DNA of 6,417 bases from Terriglobales bacterium (GTDB lineage Bacteria; Acidobacteriota; Terriglobia; Terriglobales; Gp1-AA117), in the NCBI GenBank assembly GCA_030150795.1, contig JASLFF010000598.1, positions 1 through 6,417 of the forward strand. Direction: 5' to 3'. The notes under the pieces are model-generated. The model had not been told where the DNA came from. It ran no database searches and worked only from the letters and a program-made list of their open reading frames with translations. Shown here in pieces: positions 4,580 through 6,417 of the stretch. Each line of letters starts with the position of its first letter. Within the stretch, counting starts at the first letter, position 1. The position numbers and the translations under genes are program-made.

Positions 4580-6417
4580 ATGTCTACTCGTCCCTCTCTC
4601 CGAATCGCTATTGATAGCGGCGGCACGTTTACTGACTGCGTATGGCTTCAGGATTCCACTCTGCAAATCCTGAAAGTATTTTCCACGCCCGCTGATCCGT
4701 CCAAGTCGATTGCCGATGCGGTGAGCAGGATCGCAGCCGATGCGCACGAGATTGTCGTGCTGCACGGGACGACGGTCGGGACCAACACGCTTCTCCAGCG
4801 CAAAGGCGCGCGCGTGGCTTTTGTAACGACGAAAGGTTTTGAAGATTCAATCGAAATCGGCCGCCAGCAACGCCCCAAGCTGTACGATTTTTTCTTTGAG
4901 AAGGATCCCGCGCTCTCGCCGGCTGAGTTGCGCTTTGGCGTCGATGAGCGCACTTCCGCCGAAGGCACAGTGTTGCGCGCGCCTACAGAAGCATCACTCA
5001 ACGATCTTGCGGTGCAGATCGTCGCGCAAAAGCCGCAGGCCATCGCACTCTCTTTGCTGTTTTCTTTTGCCAATCCTCAAAATGAAAAAGCAGTCTTCGC
5101 CGCGCTGGCCGGTCTGAATATACCGCTCTCTGTTTCACACCAGATCTTGCCGGAATTCCGCGAGTATGAGCGCGCCAGCACGGTGCTGGTAAATGCATAT
5201 CTGCAGCCGGTGATGCAGCGCTATTTGCAGAAGCTGGAAGAAAGACTGTCGTCGGGGCAGGAACGAGCACAGGCAAGAGTGCCTGTGCCACAAAATCAAG
5301 AACATCGACGGTCAGGAGGATCTCCATCGCAGCCGAGGGCGGCTGCGGTCCAGAGTTCGAAGAAACAAGTTTTCGTGATGCAATCCAGCGGCGGCATCAC
5401 CGCGCTCAATACCGCGGCAGAGCAGCCTGTACGCACTGTTCTTTCAGGGCCCGCGGGCGGCATTGTGGGCGCGGCCGCGGTGGCAAAGCGCAGCGGATTC
5501 GACCGTATTATCACGTTTGATATGGGCGGGACTTCTTCTGACGTCGCGCTGATTGATGGCGAGCCCAGCACAACCAATGAGGCTGATGTCGCTGGACTTC
5601 CAGTGCGCGTGCCGGTGCTGGATATTCACACCGTTGGCGCTGGCGGAGGATCTCTGGCCCGTTTTGATGCCGGTGGCGCATTGCGCGTGGGGCCGGAATC
5701 CGCCGGAGCTGATCCCGGGCCAATCTGTTACGGCAAAGGCGAACGTCCCACCGTGACGGACGCCAACTTGCTTCTTGGCCGTCTTCCTGCCGACCAGTTT
5801 CTTGGCGGCGATTTTCAACTCGATCTCCCGCGCACACAAAGGATCGTTGCGGAATGGCTCAAGAAAAACCACAGCGGCCTCTCTCCGGAAGACTTTGCTG
5901 CAGGGGTGGTGCGCGTGGTGAATGCCAATATGGAGAAAGCAATCCGTGTAGTTTCGATTGAGCGCGGGCATGATCCACGGCAGTTCTCGCTGGTTGCATT
6001 CGGCGGCGCGGGCGCAATGCATGCCTGCGAACTCGCGCATGCTCTACGGATTCCGCGCGTGATTGTTCCGGCATATCCCGGCGCACTCTCAGCGCTGGGG
6101 ATTTTGATCAGCGATGTCGTCAAAGACCATTCCCGCACGATATTGCTGCGCGTAGCGCCGGGCGCTGCTTTTTCAGCGCGGCTTGACCCGGTCTTTGCCG
6201 AACTCAAGCGCAACATCGCGGCGGAACTGAAGAAAGAAGACTGGCAGGGAAGAGCGGTGTTTGAGCCGAGCTGCGACATTCGCTATCGGGGCCAGGGATA
6301 CGAATTGAACCTGACGTATGGCGCTGACGTGCTCAAGCGCTTCCATGCCGAGCACAAGCGTCGCTATGGTTACAGCAGTCCGGAGCGCGATGTGGAGATC
6401 GTTACAGTGCGGATGCG
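4580..6417 (+). CDS. Hydantoinase/oxoprolinase family protein (HyuA-type), 3' end outside window
   Basis: The first 612 residues are present; HyuA-type subunits usually have about 650-700, so the missing part is small unless this is a HyuA-HyuB fusion. The family couples ATP hydrolysis to opening of cyclic amides (N-methylhydantoin, 5-oxoproline) or to carboxylation of ketones; which reaction applies here is not readable. Visible signatures: N-terminal phosphate-binding IDSGGTFTDC (11-20), LHGTTVGTNTLL (61-72), PEFREYERASTVLVNAYL (191-208), VMQSSGGI (266-273), LSGPAGGIVGAA (288-299), second nucleotide-binding motif DMGGTSSDVAL (314-324), GAGGGS (353-358), GPICYGKG (380-387), TVTDANLLLGRL (391-402), FGGAGAMHACELA (474-486) and PGALSALGI (500-508). 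The likely partner, a HyuB-type subunit, would lie downstream. The linker at about 223-262 is much longer than I expect and is coded by hairpin-forming DNA. No signal peptide; cytoplasmic. Confidence 0.93.
   Translation, partial: MSTRPSLRIAIDSGGTFTDCVWLQDSTLQILKVFSTPADPSKSIADAVSRIAADAHEIVVLHGTTVGTNTLLQRKGARVAFVTTKGFEDSIEIGRQQRPKLYDFFFEKDPALSPAELRFGVDERTSAEGTVLRAPTEASLNDLAVQIVAQKPQAIALSLLFSFANPQNEKAVFAALAGLNIPLSVSHQILPEFREYERASTVLVNAYLQPVMQRYLQKLEERLSSGQERAQARVPVPQNQEHRRSGGSPSQPRAAAVQSSKKQVFVMQSSGGITALNTAAEQPVRTVLSGPAGGIVGAAAVAKRSGFDRIITFDMGGTSSDVALIDGEPSTTNEADVAGLPVRVPVLDIHTVGAGGGSLARFDAGGALRVGPESAGADPGPICYGKGERPTVTDANLLLGRLPADQFLGGDFQLDLPRTQRIVAEWLKKNHSGLSPEDFAAGVVRVVNANMEKAIRVVSIERGHDPRQFSLVAFGGAGAMHACELAHALRIPRVIVPAYPGALSALGILISDVVKDHSRTILLRVAPGAAFSARLDPVFAELKRNIAAELKKEDWQGRAVFEPSCDIRYRGQGYELNLTYGADVLKRFHAEHKRRYGYSSPERDVEIVTVRM
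5267..5346. repeat. Palindromic repeat-like DNA inside the hydantoinase gene
   Basis: Two perfect hairpins lie within 80 bp: GCACAGGCA (5267-5275) / TGCCTGTGC (5280-5288) with loop AGAG, and GCAGCCG (5329-5335) / CGGCTGC (5340-5346) with loop AGGG. Between them a short GGAG/CTCC stem (about 5315-5324) is also possible. The DNA is translated in frame as a Gln/Arg/Pro/Ser-rich linker (about residues 225-258), unlike the rest of the enzyme. It looks like an intergenic palindromic repeat that was inserted into the coding sequence. Confidence 0.6.

Noticed and set aside
5250..5355. Frameshift or pseudogene in the hydantoinase
   Set aside because: The reading frame is continuous through the odd linker, and family motifs are intact on both sides.
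5444..6040. Minus-strand open frame of 198 codons
   Set aside because: It is antisense to the hydantoinase, whose motifs continue through this region.

Overview
The window carries four protein-coding genes and four intergenic stretches that are unusually rich in palindromic repeats. Moderate GC, the Fur and acylase sequence style, and intergenic repeats of the 'GGACGCAAAGG...TGGG' and 'GCCAAAATCGCCGAAATT' kind point to a soil Acidobacteriota (Terriglobia-like) genome. That assignment is an impression from sequence style, not the result of a search.

Layout. Positions 1-498 hold no convincing gene; they contain alternating inverted copies of a ~17-25 bp repeat and a weak terminator for the next gene. 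Positions 499-3000 (minus) encode a complete membrane-anchored penicillin-acylase-family Ntn hydrolase. Positions 3001-3261 form a divergent intergenic region with a ~124-bp extended palindrome made of 9-bp units, then a TATAAT box overlapped by a perfect 25-bp palindrome that fits a Fur box. Positions 3262-3756 (plus) encode a Fur-family metalloregulator. After a 116-bp gap with another hairpin comes a GNAT acetyltransferase resembling RimI (3873-4331, GTG start). A repeat-filled gap (4332-4579) precedes a hydantoinase/oxoprolinase (HyuA-type) gene that starts at 4580 and runs off the right edge.

The four genes do not look like one pathway. fur appears autoregulated. The acylase, the acetyltransferase and the hydantoinase each have a -10-like hexamer only 6-10 nt before the start codon and no clear Shine-Dalgarno sequence, which suggests leaderless transcripts. 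The most unusual feature is inside the hydantoinase: a linker about 30 residues longer than I expect for the family, whose DNA contains two perfect short hairpins. It looks like a palindromic repeat element that inserted in frame and became part of the protein. No clear defence, mobile-element or CRISPR system is visible.
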